64,000 nucleotides of DNA from Knufia peltigerae (GCA_030247855.1 JAPDRN010000046.1:1-64000), one strand, 5' to 3'. Numbered from the stretch's first letter, positions 9,882-22,076 are shown. Made by a program: numbers and translations. Notes: a model not told the origin generated them from the letters alone.

Positions 9882-12800
9882 ATATTGCAAATTCATGTGC
9901 TTTTCCAACGCCGTGATGTTGCTCAATCCAAAATCCAACAAGGGCAAGGTATTGCCATATGAAAACCTAATACATGACGTCTCAGAAGCAAACTCCAACA
10001 TTGCAGCTATCACCACCCTTCCAGCAAACGACACAGAACCCAACGCAGTTGGGAGTAAACGACCGATCTAACGGTCGTGCTTATCACGGTTCCAATGCAC
10101 TGGTGATGGAGGTGGGGGTGGAGGCGAATGCTCAGGAAATTGTCTGCGCTCTGAGTAAAAGGCGTATTTTGGTCGTGGGGAAGCCTCAACCGCTTTGCGA
10201 ATATCTCTGCTTGAGTTCTCTGATGCGAGAACGGTTGATCGGTAGGATGATCGTTGCATGGTTTCAGAAGGCATGTTTCGTTCCGGTGTAGGCGGATCGT
10301 AGATGATGAGGGGCTGTGATGCTAGCCGGCCACGATCAGTCAAAGCAGGTCCTGAGGGAGAGGTTCACTTACCGAACGGTGATGGGCTGATGGTTATCGT
10401 TCGGGTCGAGATGGAGGAATGTCGTGCGTAAAGTGGGTGAGTTATGCTGCAGGTACGATGTATAGCCGATGAAGAGAAAGATTCTGATCGGCAAAGAAAA
10501 CTGGAGACGGGGCCACGGTTTACTTATGAGTTGCGTGCAAAGAAGATGCTGGGTGTATTGTATGAGGGAGATTTTTCAGGAGCAAGGGAGCCGCACTTTT
10601 CCAACAGGATGTGACGGTAGTCAAATACCCCCTTCGCCTGGGGAGAAAAAAATGGTCTGGGACACTCATCAATTCACAAATCTGGCGGTGAAAGGCGACG
10701 TGGGATGTCACATTTCAAACGAATCCGGCTGGTCAATTGCAAACAGACCCCAAATGCGCCAGAAGTTGTTTCCCCGGAGCCACGAGGGTGGCATTGTTCT
10801 TTTTGGGTCCCTTCGGGATTCCTGGACCAACACATGCTGGCCAGTCCTGGCGGGGAGCCTACAGGGGTTATCTGGGAAATGAGCAAGCATTATTCATGTA
10901 TGGTAATTCCGTCTTTGCTTGACTCCGTACATCTATTTGCCATGTCTTTTGTTGCTGCCTGAACAGCGTGTGTCGTCCTTGTTGGTCTCTCTCAACCTGC
11001 CGGCTCTGTCGCTGGTGGCCTTGGACTTTAGGTATGATACTGTGTACGTACGGAGTATTACTCGTCTTAGACTTGGTACTAGGCCGTCAGGTTGGAATGC
11101 ACCGACCTGTGATGGATCGCCGCCGCCCATCATGCCCTTGTTGACTGGACGATGATCCGCGCCGACCGCCTATCCGTGCGGAGTAGTAGCTCGCACATTA
11201 CATACTGGCATGAGAGCGATCGATGTCAAGATCGGTGTGGACGTCTGGTACTTTTCCCGAGCGACCCAAAGAAACTTCGGAAGCGGCCCATGAATGAACA
11301 AGGGGCAGTTACAATAGGTGGGAGGCTCCAACCACGTCAGCTTCTTGGTCTTCGTAAGGGAGAGTGAAGCTAGCTACGGAGTAATAACAAGATCAGGAGA
11401 CAAGTGGGCTCTCCTTGGGTCGTTGGGCATTACTTTCCCAAGAACTTGGAAGCGGAAGCCTTTGAGGGCGAGTCTAGTTGTCCATCCCGAGACGCCAGAA
11501 GGTCTACATCCGACGCCAGAAGGGCCGCGAGGGCTTGCTTAGCGATTGTTTGAAAAGCCCCCGGAATCCCCATCTCCATCCCTACTCCTTGTTTACCTAT
11601 ACTGTAGGTACTCCGTACAGAAGGTCAAGTGGGGATTGGAACCGCCGCCGTCTGTTGCGGGAATGTGTCCGGGAGCTAAAACAGAAACGCAACGGCCCTC
11701 TGCACGGGGGGATGGCGGCTCATTCCAGGCTTGCACCGCGGATGCGACCATTCAGATCCAGTTGCGTGGTCAGTTCCTTTTTCGAGACCATTATTGCTCC
11801 GTACTTCACCCTTGCCTTTGCGAAATGTTGCTTACGGACATGACTACGGACTACCTTATTGTACCCAATTGCAAAGTGGCTAATTGGTTTTTCCCCTGGT
11901 TGATGCCTGACAGTTGTACAATCACATCTCTCTCTGCCAGGAGAGAGAGATAGAGGCCTACCACTCACTCCTCTCCTATCGCCTTTCTTCCTGCGGGAGT
12001 AAACAAGAAATATCATCCGCGGCGGATACGAGGAATACGAGGAGGATCATGACCCCTGTTACTCGTACCATGGATACTCCATATCCGTACTCCGTACTCC
12101 GTATATGTATGGATCATCTCTCTTGTGATCCCCCTCTCTGCAAATGCAAACGGTGCTGCTGCTGGCCATTTTTCGGTTGTGTCACCTTCATCCGCCGCCG
12201 CCACTTACCCCTGCGGGTTAGGCCAGCAGCCATCGTATTTGCCAGCTTGTCACTTGTCAACTTGTCACTCATCACATAGTCGACCTGTCGTGGGCGACCT
12301 AGCCGCATTCCCCGTGTTGACCTGGCCACCAACCCCCAGTGCGTCGTCCCACGGACACACGAAATGTCGCTGGATGCAATCATCGGGCATCGAGAACAGG
12401 GCAACCCCAGGAATGTGGCCAAGTCCCAACCAGCAAACACTTGCATGCGGAGTTGGTAAGCAATCATGGCAGCCCGCCGCAACCCCCCGTGAATCGTCGC
12501 CCTACATCTCGACTGTAACTTGCGTGGTGGCGTACGAGTCCGGTGTACGGTATACAGCCATCACTCTCACAGTCACGACGGATCTTTTATTCATACCCTG
12601 GTTGGTTGCTCAATGGACGTGTGGCTACTGTCCGACAACAGACCCCTACTCGTACGAAGTGAGTAAACGAGGTTGTGAGATCCCGGAGACCACCTTGCCT
12701 AATTGCCTATAGGTAGCCTTGTATGGACGAAAGCAGGCATGGGTTCTTTTAAGGATCTCGCTGAGGCGCTTGGTCTCAACAGTATCATTGTCAAAGGCCT

Positions 12801-13718
12801 GGCGGACATCGATGTTGCGTTGTAGTGGCATCGTGTCACCCAGCTGCAATCGTGGACTCGGTCAGTTGGTCTGTTTTGCTCACTCTTGACATGATTCTGA
12901 GGCCCTTGAGATTGCCACTGTCGGCATCACAACGGGCGCATCCACGATCATTACAATGTCTTGAAATGGGTACGATTTCGTCGTGGCTATTTGTTCCGAT
13001 AGATTCTGTCTTGGATGCTGACAAGTGGCATAGGTGTCGGGAGAACACGCCCTCCGAGTAATTCGGGATTGATACCTGCATGATCGTGACTTGAGGCAGC
13101 TCTACTGGGGATAACCTGGCAACTATTCTGTCTATCATGGCTCAAAGATCTCGGGATGTATCGAATCATTTAACAGATACTCAACAGTCCGTTCTTTTGC
13201 CATCCTAAAAGTTCCCCCAAGAGATTAAGGCTACGCATATAACGGCATTGATCAAAATGCCAAAGCCGCGACTCTCGGAAAGGAAACTATCCTTGGTTGT
13301 TGGGCGCAATATTGTCTTTTCGCAGAAGACGAAAATTTATCTATGTCTGACGGGGATCCCTGTAATATCGGCTCCCTCACACTCAAGGCTCTTGCTTCTC
13401 TTTCTCATATAGTAAGGAATATCGTCATCCTGTTCGCGTCGCTAAAACGACGCATTCGTTGTTCCCCCGGCCTTCCGCCACTTTCGCCTTCCACAATCCA
13501 TCTGCGCAGTCCCTTTAGATCTTGAGATTGATGGCTTTCCACGCGCGGCGTCGCTAGCAACGGTGAGCTGTCTCTTCGTGAAGAATAGAGGCATATGTGG
13601 GAATCTGCCAATGCCACCGACGCCGTTGAGGTCGAGATTTTTGCATGTGTCCGAACTTTCTGCTAGCATATAGTAGATACTTGAGCAGATTTGGCTGCAT
13701 CGTATGCTTATTGAGAAA
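9882..13718. other. 3.8-kb region without a supported gene
   Basis: This is the longest non-repetitive gap in the window. Open frames exist, the longest being 12125-12712 (195 codons, +). They are Cys/Ser/Thr/Pro-rich, lack a domain, and no splice-linked extension makes a plausible protein. The stretch 11.0-12.1 kb is rich in the 9-mer TACTCCGTA or its complement. Both flanking genes end here (TFIIIC on + and SF3B6 on -), so it is a convergent 3' space. A long non-coding RNA or a very young gene cannot be excluded. Confidence 0.5.
11049..12103. repeat. Cluster of the TACTCCGTA / TACGGAGTA motif
   Basis: Exact 9-mers occur at about 11049, 11375, 11609, 12088 and 12095, the last two overlapping in tandem. 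The same 9-mer appears elsewhere in intergenic DNA near 22511 (upstream of APC3), 44410 (upstream of the nickel transporter) and 49014 (between the CTP synthase and ABM genes). I noticed none in coding sequence. A 9-mer counted on both strands is expected about 0.5 times in 64 kb of random sequence. Its function is unknown. Confidence 0.7.
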
Positions 13719-14069
13719 TCACTCGATTCCGTGTTCTCGCTTCATGCGCTCAAGATTCTCTTGCCTGGCAGCAATATCTTCCTTCACTTCGATCTTCATT
13801 TTCTCAGGCTGGTGGTACAGAACAACCAAGTAGCGGTTCATAAAGTTGAACCCGTTCAGCTTGTCGCAGGCTTGTTTCGCATCTAGCACCTCATCGTAAA
13901 CCACAAATGCTGTTCCTTTTGTAGTATTCGAGTTTCCCAGTCTTATTTGGCGTACACCTCCAAACTTGGAAAACAAAGACCACAGACTCTCGCTGTCTAC
14001 GTTGTAGGCCAGGTTCTTGACAAAGAGGATGCGGTTGGCCTCGGGGGCGAGTTTGTTGCTGCGGGACAT
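13719..14069 (-). CDS. Splicing factor 3b subunit 6 / branch-site protein p14 (SF3B6)
   Basis: Single exon, 116 aa, close to the family's usual ~115-125 aa. It is one RRM domain: RNP2 reads ILFVKNLAYNV (about residues 14-24) and RNP1 reads KGTAFVVYDE (about 51-60). The family-typical C-terminal helix with YHQPEKM and ..REHGI follows. SF3B6/p14 sits in the SF3b complex of U2 snRNP, contacts SF3B1 and lies near the bulged branch-site adenosine during spliceosome assembly. The start at 14069 gives the family-typical short basic N-terminus before the RRM. The gene is divergent from the JmjC demethylase gene, 589 bp between starts. Confidence 0.93.
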   Translation of the reverse strand: MSRSNKLAPEANRILFVKNLAYNVDSESLWSLFSKFGGVRQIRLGNSNTTKGTAFVVYDEVLDAKQACDKLNGFNFMNRYLVVLYHQPEKMKIEVKEDIAARQENLERMKREHGIE

Positions 14070-14658
14070 TTTGATGGAGTGTGAAGGGTGAAGTAAAGGT
14101 GTTCTCAGCGTTTAGAGGAGTCTATGAGGTGTCGGAGAGGGTAGATGGTGTGATTGATGCCGTCGGTGTTGTTTGCAATAGATTTGTGGTGATGAAGTTG
14201 GAAAATGCGGAGGATTGCCGAGAGATACCTGCGCCTTCGCAACAGGGAGAATCAACAGCAAAGGAGCGGCGCAATGCGACCAATTGACTTCTTACCGCTA
14301 TCACTTTGACTCAAACGTGCTCGTGAACAATTTCGGTTCACTACAGTGCAGTCTAGGAATTGAAGTTGTGGCGCGGCCAGTGCTCGAGTCGCTGCTTTTT
14401 TGGCCGAAGCGCGCGAAAGAGTTTAGAACCGCAGTCATCAACCTCTCCCGCAACCGCCTTTCAACAACCAGCTACACCTTCTATCGCACCACGATCCAAA
14501 CGCTGCACCCAGTCCAATTCTTGTAACGCTCTCCTATTTTGACAAATGTTCTCTCACCAATGTAGCCAAATTCGCTCCGGGCTCTCTCTCACCTTCGACC
14601 GCGTCCACAGCTAGAGTCAACAACCCCGCCTCCCTGCCTCCTTGGTGAACCGAGAATC
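14070..14658. promoter_or_regulatory. Divergent promoter region between SF3B6 and the JmjC demethylase
   Basis: 589 bp between the two start codons. It contains pyrimidine-rich stretches close to the demethylase start (for example 14545-14640), a common feature of fungal core promoters. I see no gene or repeat. Confidence 0.5.
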
Positions 14659-17600
14659 ATGCCTACCTCTACCATATGGCGTCCTTCCGGAGACCCTCAG
14701 ATACCTCGGGGAGTCAGTCCCATGCGCCCCTCGCCCCAGGACATCGAAAGACTCTCTCCTGAGCCGGTCCTTGACACGTTCACCCACCCCGTATCCTCCT
14801 CTTTCCCTCAGACGTCACAAGAAAATGGCTTCTTATTAAAGGGACTCGGCTTGTCAGAAACAGGGATATCGGACAATGCAGGAGCCACTCTTCAGCCAGA
14901 TCATCTGTACTACGATCAAGATGGCGCGGCCCATGTTGGCGCTCGAGTAGTCGGAGGAGCGAGCGTGGCCAACGGCCGTCAGTTACCCAAAACCTCACGC
15001 CGCTCGTCAACAAGTACTAAATTGCCTCTAGATGATCGGAAAGCTCGAGAGAAGGGCCATACACGCTCTGGTTCGACCATCGATGACCTTGCGAGTGCCG
15101 CCATTGCGACTAGCCCTGCGGCCGTCGAACAGCGATCTCCCTCCTTTTCCACACGAAGCCCATTCTCTACGACACGACCCTCAACCTCCTATGTTCAATC
15201 TTTCACATTCGATGAGCACTTCAATGAGCCTCCTTCGAAACGAATCAAGTCCGAGCGGCTCCCTAACCTTGAATGGTCACCCCGTGCGGACAGACCGAAA
15301 ACAAGCGGTAATGACAGTGCGGGAGACATAACCCACGAAGACGCGTGGCTCCTGCTGAGTTTGAAGAACGAAGTCAATTTCAAACATCTTACGCCGTCTT
15401 TACCATCTGCAGTCTTGCATGAGCCGGCAGCGTCCCCACCCCTGTCGAGGCAGAATTGGGAAGACGAGAATGTGGAAGACACGGCAGCTGTGCAAGCATC
15501 GCAGCACAAGAGTCCAGAAAGAGATAGGAGAGACAGAGACCCGACCGCGAGCAAGGAACATCAAGCCACCGATGCTCGACAGGCTCTTGTGTCGGAACAG
15601 AATAACATTGCGCGGAGGCTTTCCAACCTATCAAAGAGACAGATCTCAGGCGAGGAGACTGTCCACGAAAACCATATAACAGCTACGCACGTGCAGTCTG
15701 GCCTTCCGTCTACCCAGGCCCAGACCGCGCCTCCTAAGAAACAGAGACGAGTCAGACCTGAGGTTCAACAAGATACCTGCGCAGGCTGTCACCGCCTCCA
15801 ACCGGAAGCCACCAACGAAGAGGACGTTGAGATTTCTTGGATACAATGTGGCCCTTGCGAGAGGTGGTTCCATGAAAAGTGTGCAGGATTCAAAACAAAA
15901 AGCGAAGCAAGAAGTGTCGATAAATATGTTTGTAAGGACTGCGAACCAGTGCATGGCAAGACCACATACGTACGGAAGTCGGCGAGGCAGAGGACCGCCG
16001 TCGACTACGTCAACCTCAACCAGGGCGTTGTCAAACCATCGGAAGATACATTGACGCATCATTACATACAGCCGATCAAAGAGGGAAAGATCGAGCTTCT
16101 ACCAGATGACTTCCCACGCGTACGGCCGGAGCTGCTCACAGTGGAATTTATGGAAAGCTTCGAGGGAATGAAGCGACCATTTGTAGTTCCGGCATGCTGG
16201 AACCCACGATTCGGTGCGAAACGACAGGCCAGTCCAAAGCCGGAAAACCCTTCATCCACAGTGATCAATGAAGAAGGAATTCCAATGGTCCACGAAGTGG
16301 AGGGTCCAATTGAAACAGTTGAAGACGAAGTCATCGACTGTGACCAAGACTTGCTCGGTATGGTCATTCCACGCCATCTAACTGTTCGGAAGGTGGCAGA
16401 GCTTTATGGACAACACGAATTTGTCCCTGTTATTGATGTCAAGACCCAAGAGACTAGAGGACAATGGACCTTGAAAGAATGGGCTGACTACTATGAAAAG
16501 CAGGGCGAGAAGCCTATTCGTAACGTGATAAGCTTGGAAGTGTCACACAGCCCGCTGGGCCGGCTCTTGCGACGTCCAACCGTCGTACGAGAACTGGATC
16601 TTGAAGACAATGTTTGGGAGCTCGATGCAGAAACACGAGCAAAGAAACGACCTGTGCAATTCTATTGCCTGATGTCAGTCGCTGATAGCTATACCGATTT
16701 CCACATCGATTTCGGAGGATCGTCGGTGTACTATCACATTCTCAAGGGAACCAAGACGTTCTTCTTCATTCCGCCTGAGGATAGGTATCTCAAGAAGTAT
16801 GAGGAATGGTGCAACTCAGACGCTCAGAACGACACCTGGCTGGGAGACTTATGCAACGGCAATGTCACGAGAGTTGATCTTCACGAAGGGGATACTGCTT
16901 TTATTCCCGCTGGTTGGATCCATTCAGTTTGGACACCAGAAGACAGTCTTGTTATCGGAGGAAATTTCCTAACACGCATCGACTTTGAAACACAGCTGAA
17001 GGTGTTTAATGTTGAAAAAGCAACAAAAGTCGCAGCCAAGTTTCGGTACCCCTTCTTCCAGAAAGTAATGTGGTATGCATTGATGAAGTATTTGGAAGAC
17101 GATCCGGTTCCGGAAGAAGTCGTGGAGGACTTTCAGGAAGATCCGGATTATACATTCTTACGCGCAAACCCGGTGTGGCATGAGCTTGGTCATTTGGAAA
17201 ATACAGCGGCACCAGGGGATCCGGCACACAACTCGAGATACTACCCGAAATCAGAAGTGACGGGATGGCCGTCATTAAGAGACTATCTTTACCGGACTGC
17301 TCGAGTTCATGCCGGCCTGCCTGTTGCGGATATCAACAAGAAACAGGTCGATGCTGTCAAGAATTCAGTGCCAAAAGAATGCAGTGATCCTCTACTTATG
17401 ACCAAACGATTTGCAATCTGGATTGCCTGGAAGATTGGAAACGTCACTGCTCCAGAATGGGTACATTCTGATGGTGCCCTCGAGAGTGAACAAATCGACA
17501 AGACCAAAAAACTCGAAAGATATTCACTACCAGGAGAACGCACTTCAGCACGAAAGGCCGCACAGGTTCAGAGTCGGACACAAAGTCCTCCCGAATCACC

Positions 17601-18904
17601 CAGCGTTGTCATCCCGACGAGGCAAAGCTCAAAATCAGGGTCCAAGAGCAGTAGCAGCAAATCCGCATGCGAAAACTGCAGAAAACGTCGAATCAAATGT
17701 AAACACAAATCTGGTAGTGAGACGCCCACTAGGCCTGCGCCAGAGATCCGACCGCGAAGTTTCTCTGCTGGAGCAGTATCGACCAAGAACACTACAGCAG
17801 GAAATTGCACTTCTGACCAAACTGCGGCTTCAGACGGTGTAGTGAATGGCGTCGAGTCCAATGATCCGCAAAGTTCCAAGAAGGGAAGAACAAAAGCCTG
17901 CGAAGAATGTCGCAAAAGCAAGGTACGTTTCATGATATGGCCTTGGTGAGTAAATGTTGACGAAGTTCCAGCGTCGGTGCGTACATGATGAATACGGTCG
18001 GGTTGATCCCGCCAAAGCAGCAGAACCATCCAAGCCTCGAGGGTCGAGCAGTTCAAAACGACCTTCTCGACCGAGTGACGACAATGGACCCAACAAACGC
18101 GTAAAGATGTCGGACGAATCTATGGACGATCTTATTGATCCGTCCTTGGTGAATGGCGATTCTCTTCTCTTCGGACAGGAAATCCTTGAAGAGAGTTTCC
18201 ATACCCCTGGTGCCTTTGTGGAAAACGCCATTGATGATTCCGATGATGCGTCTCGACATATGGAGAACGGAATGGACGATGTTCAACCTGCCGACGATGG
18301 TGATGGAGAGGATGAAATGCCAATAGATCCATCGTTGATGGAAATTGCTGTTCAAGCGACTGAAACGGTCAATATCAAAAATGAACACGAAGCGGGAGAT
18401 GTCGTAATGGTCGATGGCGATGTTGCTGAGGCTACCACTTCGAGAAACAACAGTGCATTTGCCACTCCAGGCCCAATCAAAACCGGCTCTTCGGTCAACG
18501 GAGACTATTCGGCAATCGCCAGTTCAACACCAGGATCGAGGCAATCGTCCAGGCAGCCGAAACAGGTTGAACGGTACACGCCGGAAGATAAACGATCGCC
18601 GACCAAAGCGTACCCTAAACCTCCGAGAAGCAATCGACGAGCATCGAGTGCCGCTAGCGCACAAACTATCGTGACCAACCCCAAAAGTCGACGGTCGTCC
18701 AGTCACACATCCTCAACTGTTCATCGAGACGCGATAGCCATGCTGCGTGGACGAGGTGCGTCCACAGAGATCTCTATATCTGCCGCTCGTCCTGTCAGTA
18801 GAGCTAGCACGGCCGAAAGCGATTTGGATGTAGATGAGAAGTTTGCTAGGGAGTTGCATGCTGTAGCAAATGGGCTCAGACGACGCACGAGTATGAGGGC
18901 TTGA
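14659..18904 (+). CDS. JmjC/PHD histone demethylase, JHDM1 (KDM2) type
   Basis: Two exons, 14659-17922 and 17972-18904, giving 1398 aa. The 49-bp intron (GTACGT...TTCCAG) falls within a Cys cluster and restores CEECRKSK|RRC. A long disordered N-terminus is followed by a PHD finger from about residue 374 (CAGCH...CGPCERWFHEKC...CKDC). The JmjC domain, about residues 640-790, has the Fe(II) ligands H682, D684 (HIDF) and H755 (AGWIHSVW), and a Lys in YYHILKGTKTFFF likely binding 2-oxoglutarate. Near residues 1004 and 1081 are two short CxxCRK-type clusters, each resembling half of a Zn2Cys6 finger. The tail is disordered, acidic and basic, probably nuclear. JHDM1 enzymes demethylate mono/dimethyl H3K36; substrate specificity here is inferred from the family. 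All catalytic residues I can check are present, so it should be active, unlike some fungal JmjC proteins that have lost them. Confidence 0.93.
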
Positions 18905-19721
18905 GCAGATCATCGAACGGACATATGTGAACATGTGAACCTGTTTGCTGCTCGGTTCATTCGCGGCCTGCTGCTGATGATGATATGATCGAGCTTTTGG
19001 AGTGTGAGCTGATGGGCGGGAGTTACGCTACGTCACCTTGAGCAATGGGGACATGAAATGAGATTGAGATTAAGGGGTTCCCAAAACGAATTTGGTTGAT
19101 GAGTGAGCACACACAGAGTCTCATCCTCTTAATCTCGCTCTTGCCTCTCTTCATTTTTGGTCAGACTGATGGCTTGATGACGACGGAAGCACGATGCTTT
19201 GCCCTTTGCTTTGGCTTTTTTTTGTTCTCATGGGCGTCCTTTTGGTCAAAGGGACAACGGATATCATCACATGGCAATGGTGCATGATTTGGAAGGGAAA
19301 CGACGGGGAATTTGATTATACCGGAGTATATACTTACAACCTACTCGAGGTGTGCCTGTCTGCCTGCCAGTTCTAGGAGAGGAGGTACTTGGTGTCTTCC
19401 GCCTCCTTTTTTTATGTTTTGTTTTGTTCATTGTCGATACATAATACCCTTGGTAGCAAGTCTCTGTCGTTATGTCTCTCCATTGAAACTGCGAGTTTTA
19501 TGACATGGAAATGACCCAAAATCTATACATTTGTACAGGTATGAAGCATCCAACTTTGAATTGTTAAAATTAGGCCCGAGTATCACTTAAAATAGCTAGG
19601 TGGGTACACCATTTCCATGATTGTTATCCGTACATACTGCCTACACTCCGTACATGAGAAAAGAAGGGGGAAAAAAAGGTCAACGTCATAACCTCGAAGC
19701 CATCGAGACGTTTTTCATCAA
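18905..19721. other. Convergent 3' region, no gene
   Basis: 817 bp between the stop of the demethylase gene and the stop of the carrier gene. It is T-rich, and small open frames (for example 19096-19287) read as hydrophobic T-rich translation without domain support. It probably holds the two 3' untranslated regions. Confidence 0.5.
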
Positions 19722-21194
19722 TCATAACCCCCTGTCCTTGTCCAACCACTTCGCCAGCCCGACCGTGCCGTAGAGATCCCGCCACTGCCCGTCCTCCTCC
19801 TCGACGTACTCGGCCACAAACTCGGCAGTCTCGTTGGCGCGCTGCTGGACGACGGTCTTGGTCTCTTCGATCTTCTGGCTCGCGCGGGCCATGGCGAGGT
19901 TGTAGTACTCGACGCTCCCCCTGGCCTTGGCCGACAGGCGGTCGGCGCCGCGGTGGGCCTTCCTCTGGTACCGGCCCGCGACGATGGACAAGACGTAGTA
20001 GGCGCGCACGAGGAGTCGTTGGATCGATTGTTTGACGAGCATCGTCAGGCCGTGCGAGAAGAAGGCGCGGACGATCTCGAGAGGCAACCCTTCGTACAGA
20101 GACGGGACGCCTTCGGTCCGTGCGACGGTGAGCACGGTGGAAAAGATGGTCGCGCGTGCAGCGGCGCGGCCTTCACGAGTCGGGACGTCTTCCTGGACGA
20201 CCTTTTCTTCCTCGGTCGAGGCGTCGTTCTCGGATGAGGGTGAGGAAGAGGATTTGGGAGCACCACCGGCCTGAAGGCGTGCCTTGGCGAGACTGAAGGG
20301 GAACGTGATGCTGGAGGCGCAAGCTTTGCTGAGGGCAGACAGGAGGAACGTCAAAGATGGCGGAGGGTTCGCGCGGCGGTGTCGAGGGAGGACGACCTTT
20401 TTGAGGTTCTCGAACAGGAAAAATGTTATGCTGGGGTTGAGTGTGAGGACGAGACTGGCAGAGTAGCCGGACCAAAAACCCCGGATGCCCTTTTCCGAAA
20501 GGATATCCTGGATGATCTTTTGGGTGCTGGGGACATGGAAGTGACCTCGATCATCCCTGAGGTCCTCCTTCGCGGCCAACAGAGCCGCGGCTTGTTTTCT
20601 AGTCACGACGTTGGCAATGGGTGTCGTTGCGAGTTTGGTCAGACCGCCGGCCACGAAACCCACGGACAGTTCTTCGAGAGCGGGGAGTGAGTGGGCGTTG
20701 GAGTGGGCGGCCAGGCGTCTGTTGCGAAAGTAGCTATAAAGTAGGAAGAAGATGAAGGAGTCGGCAATGGTCTTTGCGGTGTCTTGTGCCAGACCCGTGA
20801 ACAGACCCGCGATGCCGCCTTCGTTCGCGTAGATCTTCTGGACGGCATCGCCAAAGGATTTGTATTCGGTGTCGGAAGGATGGGACTGGTCGTTGCCGCG
20901 TAGTTGTCGCTGGATCTGGAGGCGGGTTATGATCAGGTCGATCGGGTAGAGGGCGGCATTGGATATAGAGGCGCCGACGGAGCCGGAGATGGCATGGCCC
21001 AGGGCTTCGAGGAGCGTGGCATTGGGTGAAGAGGATGATCTAGAGGATCGAGCTTCTTCCTGGACTTGGTGGTAGAGCTCAAAGGCATCCTGGGGAAAAA
21101 TCGGTGGTCAGTACAGACACGCCCGGGGGAAGAAAATCCAAGGGGGGTGCCGTCATCCTACAAGTTGACTGTTATAAGGGTATGAGTCTGCCAT
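19722..21194 (-). CDS. Mitochondrial-carrier-family protein, peroxisomal adenine-nucleotide type
   Basis: Two exons, complement of 21162-21194 and 19722-21089, giving 466 aa. The first exon encodes only MADSYPYNSQL; the 72-bp intron (GTAGGA...CTGAC...CCCCAG) is phase 0. Three carrier repeats are visible through their signature turns: YPIDLIITRLQ (Pro about residue 60), TPIANVVTRKQ, and FPFSLAKARLQ (degenerate, with Ser in place of the acidic residue). FTGL, FWSGY and LYEGL mark the even-numbered helix starts. The pattern LGHAISGSVGASISNAALYP resembles the peroxisomal ATP carriers (Ant1/PMP47 group), which import ATP for fatty-acid activation. The substrate is inferred from family resemblance. 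A long C-terminal extension of about 90 residues, Glu/Arg-rich and helical, goes beyond the usual carrier length of ~300 aa, as does a Ser/Glu loop between repeats. The gene is tandem with the Snd2 gene, 318 bp apart; that gap holds no gene. Confidence 0.85.
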
Positions 21195-21512
21195 TGTTTG
21201 CAAAGAGGCTTTCGCATCATCTCGTGAAAGACATCGTCATGAACGTGGAGAGAATGGAATGGGAATATGCGTGTGATGTTTGACACACCCAGTTGCAAGG
21301 GAAGCAAGAAGCGGAGAGAGGGACAAACGCAGTCGAAACGGACGATGAAGAAATGACAACATCGACTTGGGACGCGCCGAATCATTTGCCCCACATTGTG
21401 TTGCTGTATTGCTGTATCTCTCTGTATTCTGTTTGTACGGATATCCTCAAATGTATTAAGATTCCATCTATTCATTCTGCATGTTGCACTCATTGAACAA
21501 TGGACAATCTCG

Positions 21513-22076
21513 TCAACGATATGCAACACGTTGACCTCCCCTCTTCTCCATCTTGGCCTGTCTCTTACTCTGCGCCATGCTGGCTCCCTCTCCACCACCG
21601 CCAGCCATGCCACCCAACATGCCTTTCAGTCCGCTCGCGGTGGTAACGGCAGCGTAAATGGCGTAAGCTGGGACAATCAAGTATAACCACCATGCCCGAT
21701 TTCCAAAGATTATGACCAGAATTAGATTTATCCATGTCCAATAGAGAATATCCCACATGAATTCAGTCAGACCTTGCGCATCAAGGTCTTCTCCTCCACT
21801 GCGTATTGTTCCATCAGGGCCATAGGTAGGTTTCGCTGCACGGTCAAGATAGAACTCGATGATCAGTCCTGGTAAGGAGAACAGGATATATCGTTTGAGG
21901 GACAACGATCGTCGGAGGGTAAAGCGTAGGAGGAGGAAGACTATATTTATGGCAGCCGTGATGAGATGTGTCTGTTTTAGCCGGCTAGCATTGCGGACTG
22001 TGAGGTTTTTTGCTGATTTCTAGCAAATGGTTAGATGAGATATATAGATATGTCTCTGCCAACGTACTTTGGCCAT
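21513..22076 (-). CDS. SND2: SRP-independent targeting protein 2 / TMEM208 homologue (Snd2)
   Basis: Two exons, complement of 22068-22076 and 21513-22019, giving 171 aa. The first coding exon is only nine bases (MAK), followed by a 48-bp intron (GTACGT...TGCTAG) and then KSAKNLTVRNASRLKQTHL. This join gives exactly the family start (MAK-x-SAK-x-x-x-x-N-x-x-x-L). Hydrophobic segments lie at about residues 20-40, 45-60 and 95-130 (WINLILVIIFGN...WWLYLIVPAYAIYAAV). The C-terminus is Gly-rich then basic (SKRQAKMEKRGGQRVAYR). Snd2 is an ER membrane protein of the SND pathway, which targets proteins with downstream transmembrane segments to the Sec61 translocon independently of SRP. Its length matches the family's ~170 aa. 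The gene is divergent from APC3. Confidence 0.9.

Noticed and set aside
12125..12712. 195-codon open frame in the gene-free stretch
   Set aside because: Alternative-start frame, Cys/Ser/Pro-rich without a signal peptide or domain, and flanked by other equally open frames.
13343..13669. Overlapping small frames near the SF3B6 gene on both strands
   Set aside because: They lie in the 3' region of SF3B6 and have no features.
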